DNA from: Azospirillum tabaci
Lineage (GTDB): Bacteria > Pseudomonadota > Alphaproteobacteria > Azospirillales > Azospirillaceae
Length of the DNA: 64,000 bases
Direction: 5' to 3'
Assembly: GCF_014596085.1 (NCBI RefSeq)
Contig: NZ_JACCJY010000013.1
Location: 124,001-188,000, forward strand
Of this stretch, positions 1 through 9,900 are shown piece after piece (position 1 is the stretch's first letter; every line of letters begins with the position of its first letter). Under the pieces are notes generated by a model. The model was not told the DNA's origin, ran no database searches, and saw nothing but the letters and a program-made list of their open reading frames with translations. The position numbers and the translations under genes were made by a program.

Positions 1-249
1 GACCGGAGCGGTGTAGGGAATCATGGATGGAGCGGCCTCCCGTGACCCGGTTGTGCGTGAATGCTTCTTGGGCGTTTACGTGCGCGTCACCATACCGTAC
101 CGAATGGTGCATGGCGAGCCTCGCCGTCGGGCATGAATATTGGCATCTGGGTTGCGGTGCGAACAGCGCGCCTGCGACGCAGGAGAGGGCGCCGGACTTG
201 GCATCGCGGTTGCAAGAGTGGGGCAGCACCGCTCACAGGGGTTCCTCCC

Positions 250-1278
250 ATGACCATCGCCGCCGCCCTTGCCCGTCAGGCCGAATCTGCCGTCCAGGCC
301 GCGAAGACCACCCGCGGGCCGGAAAATGTCGAGGCGGCGGTCCGCAACGCCAGCGCCAAGACCGGGGTCGATTTTTCCTACCTCATGGAAAAAGCTGCCG
401 TGGAGAGCGGGTACCGGACGGACGTGAAGTCCTCCTCCTCCTCGGCGACCGGGCTCTACCAGTTCATCGACAGCACGTGGCTGGCGACGATGCGCGACCA
501 TGGGGCGGACCACGGCTATGCCAAATACGCCAACGCGATCCAGACGCGCGGCGACGGACGCCCCTACGTCACCGATCCCGACCTGAAGCGCGAGATCCTG
601 GACCTGCGCAAGGACCCCAACGCCTCGGCCCTGATGGCCGCGGAATACACCCGCGACAACAAGGAGTATCTGGAGGACACGGTCAAAGGGAAGGTCGGCT
701 CCACCGAACTCTACATGGCGCATTTCCTGGGGGCGGGCGGAGCGTCGAAGTTCCTGAACGCCATGCAGGACAACCCCAACCGCGCCGCCAAGGAGCTTTT
801 CCCCGACGCCGCCTCGGCCAACAAGGCGGTGTTCTTCGACAAGGACACCGGGCGGGCCAAGTCGCTGAAGGACATCTACGACCGCTTCGCGACGAAATTC
901 GCGGAGACGCCCAACGCCGACTTCGCGCCGGCCCAGACCGCCATCGACCGGGTGCGCCGCCAGGACATGCCGGACGGTTTCACGACCCAGGTGCCCAGCA
1001 TGCCGCAGAAGGCCCTGAACGGCACGCCGCTGTCGATCTACCACGTGCTGGCCCTGAACGCGCTGGAGACGCCGGACGAGGTGGACAGCATTTCCGGCAA
1101 GCCCGCCCGCGGCCGCCGCCAGGACGGCGAGGACAAGGACAACCGCCGCATGCGCGACCAGCCGGTCCGTACGGATCAGAACGAGCACACCGGGCTGGGC
1201 CTCGGGCTGGGCCTGTCCAAGGTGGTCGGGCAAGGGACCGTCGCCGGTACGACGGAAACGACCGCGACCGCCGCCTGA
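250..1278 (+). CDS. SLT-type lytic transglycosylase-like protein
   Basis: A 342-residue protein predicted to cleave peptidoglycan glycan strands. The N-terminal 130 residues fit a goose-lysozyme/SLT fold: a catalytic-type Glu at residue 52 in a VESGY context, followed by the ATGLYQF motif at 66-72 that is typical of the family. The remaining 200 residues have no recognised domain and end in a Gly-rich, low-complexity tail. No signal peptide is visible from this start, so the route to the periplasm is unclear. The start was chosen because residues conserved in the family begin soon after it; the open frame extends upstream without recognisable protein. The gene converges on its downstream neighbour with a 16-base gap. 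Confidence 0.8.
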   Translation: MTIAAALARQAESAVQAAKTTRGPENVEAAVRNASAKTGVDFSYLMEKAAVESGYRTDVKSSSSSATGLYQFIDSTWLATMRDHGADHGYAKYANAIQTRGDGRPYVTDPDLKREILDLRKDPNASALMAAEYTRDNKEYLEDTVKGKVGSTELYMAHFLGAGGASKFLNAMQDNPNRAAKELFPDAASANKAVFFDKDTGRAKSLKDIYDRFATKFAETPNADFAPAQTAIDRVRRQDMPDGFTTQVPSMPQKALNGTPLSIYHVLALNALETPDEVDSISGKPARGRRQDGEDKDNRRMRDQPVRTDQNEHTGLGLGLGLSKVVGQGTVAGTTETTATAA

Positions 1279-1294
1279 GCGGCGGAACGCCAGG

Positions 1295-1960
1295 CTACAC
1301 GTTCTTGAGGCGATCGCGGGCTTCCGCCGCGATGGCCGCGAAGACCCGGCGGTCGCCGGGCAGCAGCGCGTCGGCGGTCAGCCGGCGGTGCGGCTCGAAC
1401 CGCAACCCCGCCCGGTGCGCCGCCGCGGCGCTTCCCCAGAAGGCCGGCGGCTGGTAGCGCAGGCCCGCCGCATGGCGCGGCTCGCGCAGCCGCACCTCCC
1501 GCAGCACGTTGGTCAGGTCGAAATCGATCAGGAACCGCCGCCCGCCGGGGCCGGTCAGGCGAATCCAGGCGTGGAACGGGAAGGATTCCGCCTCCTGCCG
1601 CCGTTGGGCCGGATCGGGGGGACGAACGTCGGCGGCCGCCGCCGGATAGCCGAGCCAGCGCGCCCGGCCATGGGCAACGGACTTGCGGAACGCCACGCGG
1701 CCCAGCGCGACCTCGGCCCGCCCGTGGCCCAGAGCCTCCAGCAGAATCGCCCCGGCGAAGGCATAGTACTGGCAGCCGCCCAGCCGGTGGGTGTGGACCA
1801 GCTCGCGGTGCAGTGGGTGGGCGGTCACGGCTTCATGCACCGCACGGCGGATGCGCTCCCGCTCCGGCGGCAGGGCGCCTGTGGTGGAGGTGCCGGGCAC
1901 CGGCGCCGTCTCGGCCTCGCCCAGCATCAGGCGCATCCACGCCGACATCGCGAGAAGCAT
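1295..1960 (-). CDS. Orphan Cys-His-Asp protein, possible transglutaminase/papain-like fold
   Basis: A 221-residue protein of unknown role. Three motifs in the right order suggest a thiol hydrolase or transglutaminase-like core: Cys63 in GGCQYYAFAG at the start of a hydrophobic helix, His130 in FPFHAWI, and Asp146/Asp148 in FLIDFDL. The family could not be named. The ATG at 1960 begins the part with good codon bias; the frame continues upstream into the FAD-enzyme gene but reads as a shadow there. No signal peptide is seen. It lies 101 bases downstream of the FAD oxidoreductase on the same strand. Confidence 0.6.
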   Translation of the reverse strand: MLLAMSAWMRLMLGEAETAPVPGTSTTGALPPERERIRRAVHEAVTAHPLHRELVHTHRLGGCQYYAFAGAILLEALGHGRAEVALGRVAFRKSVAHGRARWLGYPAAAADVRPPDPAQRRQEAESFPFHAWIRLTGPGGRRFLIDFDLTNVLREVRLREPRHAAGLRYQPPAFWGSAAAAHRAGLRFEPHRRLTADALLPGDRRVFAAIAAEARDRLKNV

Positions 1961-2061
1961 CGCCGCCTCCGTTCCGCGGTTACCGACCGACTCCCTACGA
2001 ACAGGCCGGAACCGCGAAAGGTCGCACGGGGCAGGCAGGGCACCTCTTAGAGCAGCGCCCC

Positions 2062-3498
2062 TTACGGCAGCATCTTGCCGGGGTTCAGCAGGCCCTTGGG
2101 GTCGAGCGCCGCCTTCATGGCGCGCAGCAGGTCGAACTCGACCGGGCTCTTGATGACCGGCATCTCGTCCTTCTTGAAGCGGCCCACGCCATGCTCGGCG
2201 GAAATGGAACCGTCCAGGTCGAAGATGACCTCGTTCACGACGTGGCAGATCTCGTCCCAGCGGGCGAGGTAGGCGGCGGTGTCGGCGCCCTCCGGCTGGC
2301 TGAGGTTGAAGTGGATGTTGCCGTCGCCGACATGGCCGAAGGGGGTCGGGCGGATGCCGGGGCAAGCCGCGGCCACGGCGGCCTCGGCGCGCTCGATGAA
2401 CTCGGCGACGCGCGACACCGGGACCGACACGTCGTTCTTGATCGAGCCGCCCTCGAACTTCTGCGCCTCGACGATGGCCTCACGGATGAACCAGAGCTGG
2501 TTGGCCTGGGTCTCCGACTGGGCGATGGTGGCATCGGTGGCCAGTTCCGCCTCGAAGGCCTCACCCAGCGCCGCCTCGACCGTCTCGCGGAAGGCGTCGG
2601 ACTGGGTGCCGGCGGTCAGCTCGGTCAGCACGTACCAGGGCGACGGCTCCGACAGCGGGTCGATGGTGCCGGCGACATGGCGAAGCGCGAACTCCAGGCA
2701 GCGGCGCGACATCAGCTCGAAGGCGGCCACGGCGTCGCCCGACGCTTCGCGCAGGCGGGCCAGAAGTTCGATAGCGGCGGCGGGGCTGGGCACGGCGATG
2801 AAGGCCGTCTCCGCCTGGCGCGGGCGCGGGTAGAGCTTCAGCACCGCGGCGGTGACGATGCCCAGCGTGCCCTCCGCCCCGATGAACAGGTGCTTCAGGT
2901 CGTAACCGGTGTTGTTCTTGCGAAGGCTGCGCAGGCCGTTCCAGACGCGCCCGTCGGCCAGCACGACCTCCAACCCCAGCACGAGGTCGCGCATGTTGCC
3001 GTAGCGCAGCACGTTGATACCGCCGGCGTTGGTGGAGATCAGCCCGCCGATCTGGCAGGTGCCCTCCGCCCCCAGGCTCATCGGCAGCAGGCGGTCCTTG
3101 TCCTTCGCGGCCTCCTGCGCGGTCTTCAGCACGACGCCGGCCTCCACCGTCATGGTGTAGTTCAGCGTGTCGATGCCGCGGATTTTGTTCATCCGCGACA
3201 GGCTGATGACGATCTCGCGCCCTTCCTCGTAGGGAATGGAGCCGCCGACGAGGCTGGTGTTGCCACCCTGCGGGACGACCGGAATGCCGGCCTCCGCGCA
3301 GATCTTCACCACCGCCGCGACCTCCTCGGTGTTGGCCGGGCGGACCACCGCCGGGCTGTTGCCCTTGAAACGCCCGCGCCATTCCGACAGGTAGGGGGCC
3401 ATATCCTCCGGCGCGGTGAGAAGGCCGTTCGGGCCGACGACGGCGCGGATCTGGTCAAGGACGGCGGCGAGGCTGGCGGCAGGGCTGGCGGCGGTCAT
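2062..3498 (-). CDS. FAD-linked 2-hydroxyacid dehydrogenase (GlcD / D-lactate / D-2-hydroxyglutarate type)
   Basis: A 478-residue cytosolic flavoenzyme of the vanillyl-alcohol-oxidase superfamily, expected to oxidise a D-2-hydroxyacid to the 2-oxoacid. The FAD_binding_4 domain covers about residues 30-215 with the PQGGNTSLVGG phosphate-binding loop near residue 75. The C-terminal oxidase domain has the conserved HVGDGNIH motif (metal and substrate binding) near residue 385 and EHGVGRFKK near 435. Length and motifs match D-lactate or D-2-hydroxyglutarate dehydrogenases; the substrate cannot be settled from sequence alone. ATG at 3498 was preferred to an upstream ATG because the extra 32 residues come from the repeat-rich intergenic DNA. 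Confidence 0.88.
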   Translation of the reverse strand: MTAASPAASLAAVLDQIRAVVGPNGLLTAPEDMAPYLSEWRGRFKGNSPAVVRPANTEEVAAVVKICAEAGIPVVPQGGNTSLVGGSIPYEEGREIVISLSRMNKIRGIDTLNYTMTVEAGVVLKTAQEAAKDKDRLLPMSLGAEGTCQIGGLISTNAGGINVLRYGNMRDLVLGLEVVLADGRVWNGLRSLRKNNTGYDLKHLFIGAEGTLGIVTAAVLKLYPRPRQAETAFIAVPSPAAAIELLARLREASGDAVAAFELMSRRCLEFALRHVAGTIDPLSEPSPWYVLTELTAGTQSDAFRETVEAALGEAFEAELATDATIAQSETQANQLWFIREAIVEAQKFEGGSIKNDVSVPVSRVAEFIERAEAAVAAACPGIRPTPFGHVGDGNIHFNLSQPEGADTAAYLARWDEICHVVNEVIFDLDGSISAEHGVGRFKKDEMPVIKSPVEFDLLRAMKAALDPKGLLNPGKMLP

Positions 3499-3530
3499 GG
3501 GCGGACGGTCCGGGGGCTGGAGAGAGCATT

Positions 3531-3632
3531 GCCCCCACCCCGACCCTCCCCCGCTGTCGCAGGGGAGGGGGCTTTCTGTCCCTCTCCCGCGCAAGCGGGG
3601 GAGGGAGGGACCCGCGAAGCGGGAGGGTGGGG
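3531..3632. repeat. GC-rich intergenic inverted repeats (REP-like)
   Basis: About 100 bases made of adjoining hairpins, for example CCCTCTCCCGC-GCAA-GCGGGGGAGGG and CCCGC-GAA-GCGGG. The same CCCTCTCCC/GGGAGAGGG arms recur at 13746-13888, which suggests a dispersed element. It lies between two genes on the minus strand and may also attenuate transcription. Confidence 0.6.
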
Positions 3633-3688
3633 GCTCGTTGCGAGACTCTTATCGCCTCGCCGTCCGTTTTTCCACTACCCCCGATCCA

Positions 3689-4660
3689 TCACCCCCGCGG
3701 GGCGGCGGCCCGCCGCAGCCGGTCGTTGATGGCCACGCCCAGCCCCTCGTCCGGGATCGGCATCACCGCGATGGCGCGGGCGCCCTCCTGGTCGAGTGCG
3801 CGGAGATGGGCGAACAGGTTCGCCGCCGCCTCGTTCAGGTCCCCCTGGAGGCTCAGGTTCAGCCGGGCCTTGCCGCCGCGGATGAAGCGGTCGGGGCCGA
3901 AGGTCAGGAACGCCTCGTCCTCCTCGGCGCTCGTGGCGTTCAGCCGCACCGGGGCGTTGGGGGCGTAGTGGCTTTCCAGCTGGCCGGGCGACTTGGGGGC
4001 GTCCGGGTTGCCGGCGGAAAGCTGGATGGGGCCGATCAGCCGCTCGATCTCCTCGCGCAGCACCGCGCCGGGGCGCAGCAGCACCGGCGTCTCGCCGGTC
4101 AGGTCGAGGACGGTGGACTCCACCCCGACCTGGCACTTCCCGCCGGCCACCACCATGCTCACCCGGTCGCCCAGGCTTTCGATGACGTGGTGGGGGGCGG
4201 TCGGGCTGACCGCGCCGGAGCGGTTGGCGCTGGGTGCTGCGATCGGCTTGCCGGCGGCCTTGAGCAGCGCCTGCGCCACCGGGTGGGCGGGCACGCGCAC
4301 CGCCACGCTGTCCAGCCCGGCGGACACCAGCAGCGACAGCCCGGCCTCGGCGCGGCGGGGCAGCACCAGGGTCAGCGGGCCGGGCCAGAACTGGTGGGCC
4401 AGCTCCACCGCGCGCTCGTCGAGCACGGCGATGGCCTCGGCCGACTCCAGGTCGGGCACATGGGCGATCAGCGGGTTGAACTGCGGGCGGCCCTTGGCGG
4501 CGAAGATCGCGGCCACGGCCCGGTCGTCGGTGGCGTCGCCGCCGAGGCCGTAGACGGTCTCGGTCGGGAAGGCGACCAGTTCGCCGCTGCGCAGGGCCTC
4601 GCCGGCGCGGGCAAGGCCGGCGGGCGTGGCGGGGATGATGTCGGGATGCTTGTCGGTCAC
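3689..4660 (-). CDS. L-threonylcarbamoyladenylate synthase, TsaC/Sua5 family
   Basis: A 323-residue enzyme that makes threonylcarbamoyl-AMP from threonine, bicarbonate and ATP for the t6A37 modification of ANN-decoding tRNAs. The YrdC domain occupies about residues 10-200, with FPTETVYGLGGDA and KGRPQFNPL as nucleotide-binding motifs. The Sua5 C-terminal domain follows, with SPGQLESHYAPNAP near residue 225. This two-domain form (over 300 residues) is Sua5-like rather than the short E. coli TsaC. A GTG at 4660 was chosen; a TTG at 4723 would add 21 residues with no family resemblance. It is divergent from the ParA gene. Confidence 0.85.
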   Translation of the reverse strand: MTDKHPDIIPATPAGLARAGEALRSGELVAFPTETVYGLGGDATDDRAVAAIFAAKGRPQFNPLIAHVPDLESAEAIAVLDERAVELAHQFWPGPLTLVLPRRAEAGLSLLVSAGLDSVAVRVPAHPVAQALLKAAGKPIAAPSANRSGAVSPTAPHHVIESLGDRVSMVVAGGKCQVGVESTVLDLTGETPVLLRPGAVLREEIERLIGPIQLSAGNPDAPKSPGQLESHYAPNAPVRLNATSAEEDEAFLTFGPDRFIRGGKARLNLSLQGDLNEAAANLFAHLRALDQEGARAIAVMPIPDEGLGVAINDRLRRAAAPRG

Positions 4661-4771
4661 GGGACGATTTGTAAAGCGTCGGGGGATGAAGTCAATTCGC
4701 GCGGTTGCGCCGGCTCGGTCCAAGCCTTATGACGGGTGTGCGCGATAAACAACCAAATGATGGGTGTGGGC

Positions 4772-5419
4772 ATGGCGGGCAAGGTCTTCACCGTGGCTCA
4801 GCAGAAGGGCGGGGCCGGCAAGACCACGCTGGTGGCCCATCTCGCCATCGCCTGGATGCAACTCGGGCGCTCGGTCGCCACGGTGGACATCGACCCGCAG
4901 GGCAGCCTGACCCGCTGGCAGGCGGTGCGGGCGGAGGCCACGGGCGGGGAGCCCGGCTTCAGCCACGTCCAGATCAACGGCTGGCGCACCCAGACCGAGG
5001 TCGAGAAGCTGGCCCGCGACCACGACATCGTGCTGATCGACAGCCCGCCCCACGCCCAGACGGAAGCCCGCATCGCCGTGCGCGCCGCCAGCCTCGTCAT
5101 CGCCCCGGTGCAGCCCAGCCCGATGGACCTGTGGGCGGTGCAGCCGACGCTGGACCTCGCCGCGCAGGAGAAGCGCCGCCTGCTGCTGGTGCTGAACCGC
5201 GTGCCGCCGCGCGCCCGCATCGCCGACGAGCTGATCGCGCGGGTGCGCGACCTCGTGAACCCGCCGGCGGTGGACATCGCGGAGTCGCAGATCGGCAACC
5301 GCACCGCCTATGCCGGGACCCTGCTGTCCGGCCTGTCGGTGACCGAGGCGGCGCGCAAGACCCAGGCGGCGGCGGAGATGCAGGCGCTGGCCGAGGAGAT
5401 CCTGACCCGCGCCGGCTGA
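4772..5419 (+). CDS. Orphan ParA/MinD-family ATPase
   Basis: A 215-residue deviant-Walker P-loop ATPase. KGGAGKTT lies about 10 residues from the N terminus, DIDPQGS forms the switch, and DSPPHAQ is the Walker B-like segment. The short N terminus, lacking a DNA-binding extension, is typical of type Ib ParA or of ParA-like proteins that position cargo such as chemoreceptors or cellulose machinery. No parB or centromere-like repeat is adjacent, so it is probably not the chromosomal partition ATPase. In-frame ATGs at 4757 and 4760 are alternatives. The following gene encodes a glycosyltransferase, which gives no clear functional link. Confidence 0.85.
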   Translation: MAGKVFTVAQQKGGAGKTTLVAHLAIAWMQLGRSVATVDIDPQGSLTRWQAVRAEATGGEPGFSHVQINGWRTQTEVEKLARDHDIVLIDSPPHAQTEARIAVRAASLVIAPVQPSPMDLWAVQPTLDLAAQEKRRLLLVLNRVPPRARIADELIARVRDLVNPPAVDIAESQIGNRTAYAGTLLSGLSVTEAARKTQAAAEMQALAEEILTRAG

Positions 5420-5458
5420 GTCCGGGACGCTTGCACCGGCACCGGCATGGGGGGTTGC

Positions 5459-6454
5459 ATGGACGGCACGATACAGAGCGTCGATCTGGTCGAGCATCTG
5501 ACGGCCAACCCGCATCTCGGCCACCTCCTGCGGGGCAGCGACGGCAACCCGGTCGCGGCCGTCTTCGACCGCTGCGTTCTGAACAACCACCTGATGTTCC
5601 CGGTGACGCCGGATCTGCGCTGCTTCCGGCCGCATTTCGGCATGTTTCATGAGATGGCCTACGGGATGGTGGGGCAGCCCCCCTCGCCGGTCTTCCTGAA
5701 GGCGCTTGCCCAGCCCGAGCCGCCCGGCAAATATCTGGCGATGGGCGGCAACGACAATTATTTCCATTGGTGCCTGGATTCCCTGCCGCGTCTGGTCTTC
5801 GGCGCGATCGCCCCGGACGGCGCGGAGCGGCGGGTCATCATGGACGGCGCTCCCAACCCGTGGCAGGCGGCCTCGCTGCGCCTCTTCATGGCCGGGCTGA
5901 AGCTCGACACGCTGGACCTGCACGTCAGCCGCAGCGATTGGAGCGGTTATCCCGATTGCCTCGTGCCGCTTCCGTTGCGGTCGCAGGCGGTGGCGATCTG
6001 GAATGTGGTGCTGAACCACGCCCGCGACGTCCTGCCGGCGCCGAGCGGGGCGAAGCGGCTGTTCGTCCTGCGGAGGAACACCACAAAGCGCTTCGCCGTG
6101 AACCAGGACGAGGTGGCGGAGGCGTTGAGGCCGCTTGGTTTCCTCGCCGTCGATCCGGGAAGCCTCACCTTCGAGGAACAGATGGCCCTGTTCAGCGGCG
6201 CGGAACTGATCGTCGGCTGCCACGGCGCGGCCTTGACCAACATCCTGTTCGCTCCGGCGGGCGCCACCCTGATTGAGCTTCGTGGCCGCGTTCTGCAGCC
6301 CTTCTTCGGGAATCTCGCCGCCCAGCGGGGGATGCGCTATCGCGATCTCGCCTGCATCGAACAGCCCGACAGTCATCCCAACATCATCGAGCGGGACTAC
6401 GTCGTTCCGCTCGATGGCCTGCACGACCTCCTCGCCGGGGTCGGCGTCCGCTGA
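5459..6454 (+). CDS. Glycosyltransferase family 61 (DUF563) protein
   Basis: A 331-residue protein with the two hallmarks of the GT61/DUF563 family: a GNDNYFHWCLDSLPRL segment near residue 100 and the CHGAALTNILFAP segment near residue 255. Bacterial members are uncharacterised or act in capsule, exopolysaccharide or LPS decoration. No signal peptide or membrane segment is evident, so it is probably cytosolic with a nucleotide-sugar donor. The ATG at 5459 follows a GGGGGG run at suitable spacing; an ATG at 5447 is the alternative. It sits 39 bases after parA and may share its transcript. Confidence 0.8.
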   Translation: MDGTIQSVDLVEHLTANPHLGHLLRGSDGNPVAAVFDRCVLNNHLMFPVTPDLRCFRPHFGMFHEMAYGMVGQPPSPVFLKALAQPEPPGKYLAMGGNDNYFHWCLDSLPRLVFGAIAPDGAERRVIMDGAPNPWQAASLRLFMAGLKLDTLDLHVSRSDWSGYPDCLVPLPLRSQAVAIWNVVLNHARDVLPAPSGAKRLFVLRRNTTKRFAVNQDEVAEALRPLGFLAVDPGSLTFEEQMALFSGAELIVGCHGAALTNILFAPAGATLIELRGRVLQPFFGNLAAQRGMRYRDLACIEQPDSHPNIIERDYVVPLDGLHDLLAGVGVR

Positions 6455-6455
6455 C

Positions 6456-6481
6456 GCGGCGGGGGATGATGCCCCCACCGC
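6456..6481. terminator. Hairpin between convergent genes
   Basis: GCGGCGGGGG-ATGATG-CCCCCACCGC is a 10-bp stem with one mismatch. It lies exactly between the stop codons of the convergent GT61 and bcp genes. It has no T-run, so it may act as a barrier or Rho-assisted terminator in both directions. Confidence 0.55.
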
Positions 6482-6493
6482 ATTCCGGAACGA

Positions 6494-6994
6494 TCACAGC
6501 GCCTGCAGCGCCTTCAGCACCGCGGCGACATGGCCGGTGACCTTTACCTTGCGCCAGACGTTGCGGACGATGCCGTCCTTGTCGATCAGGAAGGTCGCGC
6601 GTTCCAGCCCCATGTACTTGCGGCCGTACATGCTCTTCTCGACCCAGACGCCGTAGGCCTCGGCGACGCCGGTCTCCTTGTCGGAGGCTAGGGTGAAGGG
6701 CAGATCGTACTTCGCCTTGAACTTGTCGTGGCTGGCCACGCTGTCCTTGGACACGCCGATGATGACGGCGTCCAGCCCGCTGAAGTCCGGGATCTGGTCA
6801 CGGAAGCCGCAGGCCTCCGACGTGCAGCCGGAGGTGTCGTCCTTCGGGTAGAAATACAGGATCACCGGCTTGCCCCGCAGGGCGGACAGCGTGACGCTGC
6901 CGCCGCCGTCGGTCGGCATGGTGAAGTCCGGGGCGGGGGTGCCGGCCTCGATGGCGGGCGCTTGGGTCTCACTAGCGTTGGTGGCTTCGCTCAT
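6494..6994 (-). CDS. bcp: Thioredoxin-dependent peroxiredoxin, Bcp/PrxQ type
   Basis: A 166-residue cytosolic thiol peroxidase that reduces H2O2 and organic hydroperoxides. The AhpC/TSA fold begins near residue 17. The peroxidatic Cys57 and resolving Cys62 lie in a CTSEAC motif five residues apart, the atypical 2-Cys PrxQ arrangement. The YFYPKDDTSGC context is characteristic. The start codon overlaps the glnE stop as ATGA, so the gene is probably translationally coupled to glnE. Confidence 0.93.
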   Translation of the reverse strand: MSEATNASETQAPAIEAGTPAPDFTMPTDGGGSVTLSALRGKPVILYFYPKDDTSGCTSEACGFRDQIPDFSGLDAVIIGVSKDSVASHDKFKAKYDLPFTLASDKETGVAEAYGVWVEKSMYGRKYMGLERATFLIDKDGIVRNVWRKVKVTGHVAAVLKALQAL

Positions 6995-9900
6995 GGGAGT
7001 TTGGCTTCTTCGTTGGTCTCTGGGGGAGGCAGCCTTGACGCCGGCTCCTCGACCAGCGCCACGAAATGGCGGTGGGCGCGGGCGGCGATGTCCCGGATTC
7101 TGCTGTCGAGCGCGGCGAAGTCAACCGCCGGCTCCTCGTCCGGAAAGGCGGCGCGGGACAGCCCCTCCCGCAGCGTCGGGGACACCTGCCGCGGATCGAG
7201 CACGCCGTCGGTGGTCAGCCGCAGGAAGCCCTGCACCCGGCGCCACAGCTTCAGCGTCGCCACCAGCTCCTCGGCCACCTCCGGCGCCAGCAGTCCGGCC
7301 GCGGCGGCGTTGAGCAGGGCGCGGCTGGTGGCGATGGACAGGATCTCCGGATGCGCGTGGCCGTGGCGGAGCTGAAGATACTGGGCGGTGAACTCGATGT
7401 CGATCAGGCCGCCGCGGGCGTATTTGACGTTCCACGGGTTGGTGGTGCCGAACTCCTTGTCGATGCGGCGGCGCATGTCGGCGACGTCCCACAGCGCCTT
7501 GGCCGGGTCGCGCGGGCCGGTCAGAACGCCGCGGATGGCCGACTCGACCTTGCGGGCCAGCGCCGGATCGCCGCCGATGACGCGGGCGCGGGTCAGGGCC
7601 ATGTGCTCCCACGTCCAGGCGTCCTTGGTCTGATAGGCGGTGAAGGCGTCCAGCGCGGTGGCGAGCGGCCCGGCATTGCCCGACGGGCGCAGCCGCATGT
7701 CCACCTCGTACAGCCGTCCGTCGGCCATCGGGGCGGTGATGGCGTTGGTCAGACGCTGCGTCAGCTTGATGTAATACTCGTTGGGGGCCAGCGGCTTGGT
7801 CCCGTCCGACTGGCGGGTGCCCGGCGGCACCTCGTAGACCACGATCAGGTCGATGTCGGAGGTGATGGTGAGCTGCCGGCTGCCCAGCTTGCCCATCGCC
7901 ACCACCACCCAGGCGCCGCCGGGGATGCGGCCGTGGCGGGCGGCGAACTCCTCCTCCACGCGGGCGGCCAGCTCCGGCACCACCACGTCGGCCAGATCGG
8001 CGAGGAAGGGGCCGCAGCGGTCGCCGTCGGTGATGCCGCGCAGGATGTGCGCCCCGGCGCGGAAGCGCTGGTCGTTGGTCCAGCGCCGCGACAGGGTCAG
8101 CACATCCTCGAAATTGTGCGCCCCGGCGATGAAGCGCCGGTACTCCGGCGTCAGCCCCTCGGCGTCCGGCAGCGGGTCGAAGAAGTCGGGCGACAGCACG
8201 GCGTCGAGCAGCGACGGGTTGCGCGACAGCGTCTCGGCCAACTGCGGCGCCGTGCCCATGATCTCCGCCACCAGAGCCAGCAGCCAGGGGTTGGCGATGA
8301 ACAGCGAGAACAGCCCGACCCCCGCCGGCAGCCGCTCCAGGAAGCTGTCGAACTTGACCAGCGCGTCGTCCGGGGCAGGGGTCTTCGCCAGCTCGTTCAG
8401 CATGGCCGGCACCAGCTCGGTCAGCAGTTCCCGCGCGCGGCCCGAGCGGGTGGAGCGGTAGCGCCCGCGGTGCCAGGTGGAGACCACGGCGATGACCCGG
8501 CTGGGGTCGCGGTAGCCCATGCCGGCCAGCGTCTTCACCGTTCCTGGGTCGTCGTCGGTGCCGGTGAAAACGAGGTTGCCGGGGCCGGACAGCGACGGCG
8601 CCTCCTCGAACAGCTCGGCGTAGCGGTCCTCCACCCGGCCGAGCTGGGCCAGCAGGTCCGCACGGAAGTCCTCAACCTGAACGTAACCGAGGAAGGTCGC
8701 CAGATGCGCCACCCCCTCGTCGTCGGCCGGGATCTGGTGGGTCTGGCGGTCGTCGGTCATCTGGATGCGGTGCTCGACCCGGCGCAGGAAACGGTAGGCC
8801 TCCTCCAGTTCCTCCACCGCCGCCTCCGGCACGCGGCCGATGGCGCAGAGCGCCTTATTCGCCAGCAGGGTGGGGGCGATGCGCACGCGGATGTCGCGCC
8901 CGCCGAAAATGAGCTGCTGGGTCTGGGCGAAGAACTCGATCTCGCGGATTCCGCCGCGGCCGACCTTGATGTCGTGGCCGTTCACCGTCACTTCACGATG
9001 GCCCTTGTGGGCGTTGATCTGACGCTTGATGGAATGGATGTCCTGGATGGCCGCGAAGTCGAGGTGGCGCCGCCACACGAACGGTTCGAGGAAACGCAGG
9101 AAATGCGCCCCCGCTTCCGGATCGCCGGCGATGGGGCGGGCCTTGATCATGGCCGCGCGTTCCCAGTTCTGCCCGACGCTGCCGTAATAAATTTCGGCCG
9201 CCGAGACGGACACCGCGAGCGGCGTGGCCCCGGGATCGGGGCGCAGCCGCAGATCTGTACGGAAGACGTAGCCGTCCTTGGTCCGTTCATCCATAATGCG
9301 GACAAGATCGCGCGCGATACGAATGAACGTGCGGGCGAGGTTGTCCGGCTGGGGCGTTTGCACGACGGCGTCGTCGTACAGGACGATCAGGTCGATATCG
9401 CTGGAATAGTTGAGTTCGCGCGCACCAAGTTTGCCCATGCCAAGCACGATCAGGCCCGACCCGACCCATGGCCGCTGCGGTTCCGGCAGCGTCAGCGTCC
9501 CCGCCTCCGCGGCGCGGCGCAGGAGGTGGTTCGCCGCCATCCGCACCGACGTCTCGGCGATGTCGGACAGCGCGCCGGTGACGGCCTCCAGTTCCCACGC
9601 ACCGGTGATGTCGGCGATCGCGATCAGCAGCGCCGCCCGCCGCTTGGCGACGCGCAGGGCGGTCATCAGCCGGTCGATGTTGCGCTCCTCCGCGCAGTCC
9701 GCCTCCAGCCGGCGCAGCAGCGCCGCGAAGGTGTCGCCGTACCCCTGCGTGACCATCTCGCGGACGAAGGGCAACTCGCGCGTCAGGATCTGGCCGAGAT
9801 ACGGGCTGTTGCCGCACACCGCGTCGATCAGCGCCCGGCCCTCAGCCGAATCGGCGTACGCCTCGGCCCAGGCGCGCAGGGCGTCGCCGCCGGTATCGTC

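Noticed and set aside
27..1457. Long open frames on both strands over the transglycosylase gene
   Set aside because: They are Arg/Gly/Pro-rich shadows caused by high GC. Only the frame starting at 250 has recognisable motifs and normal amino-acid composition.
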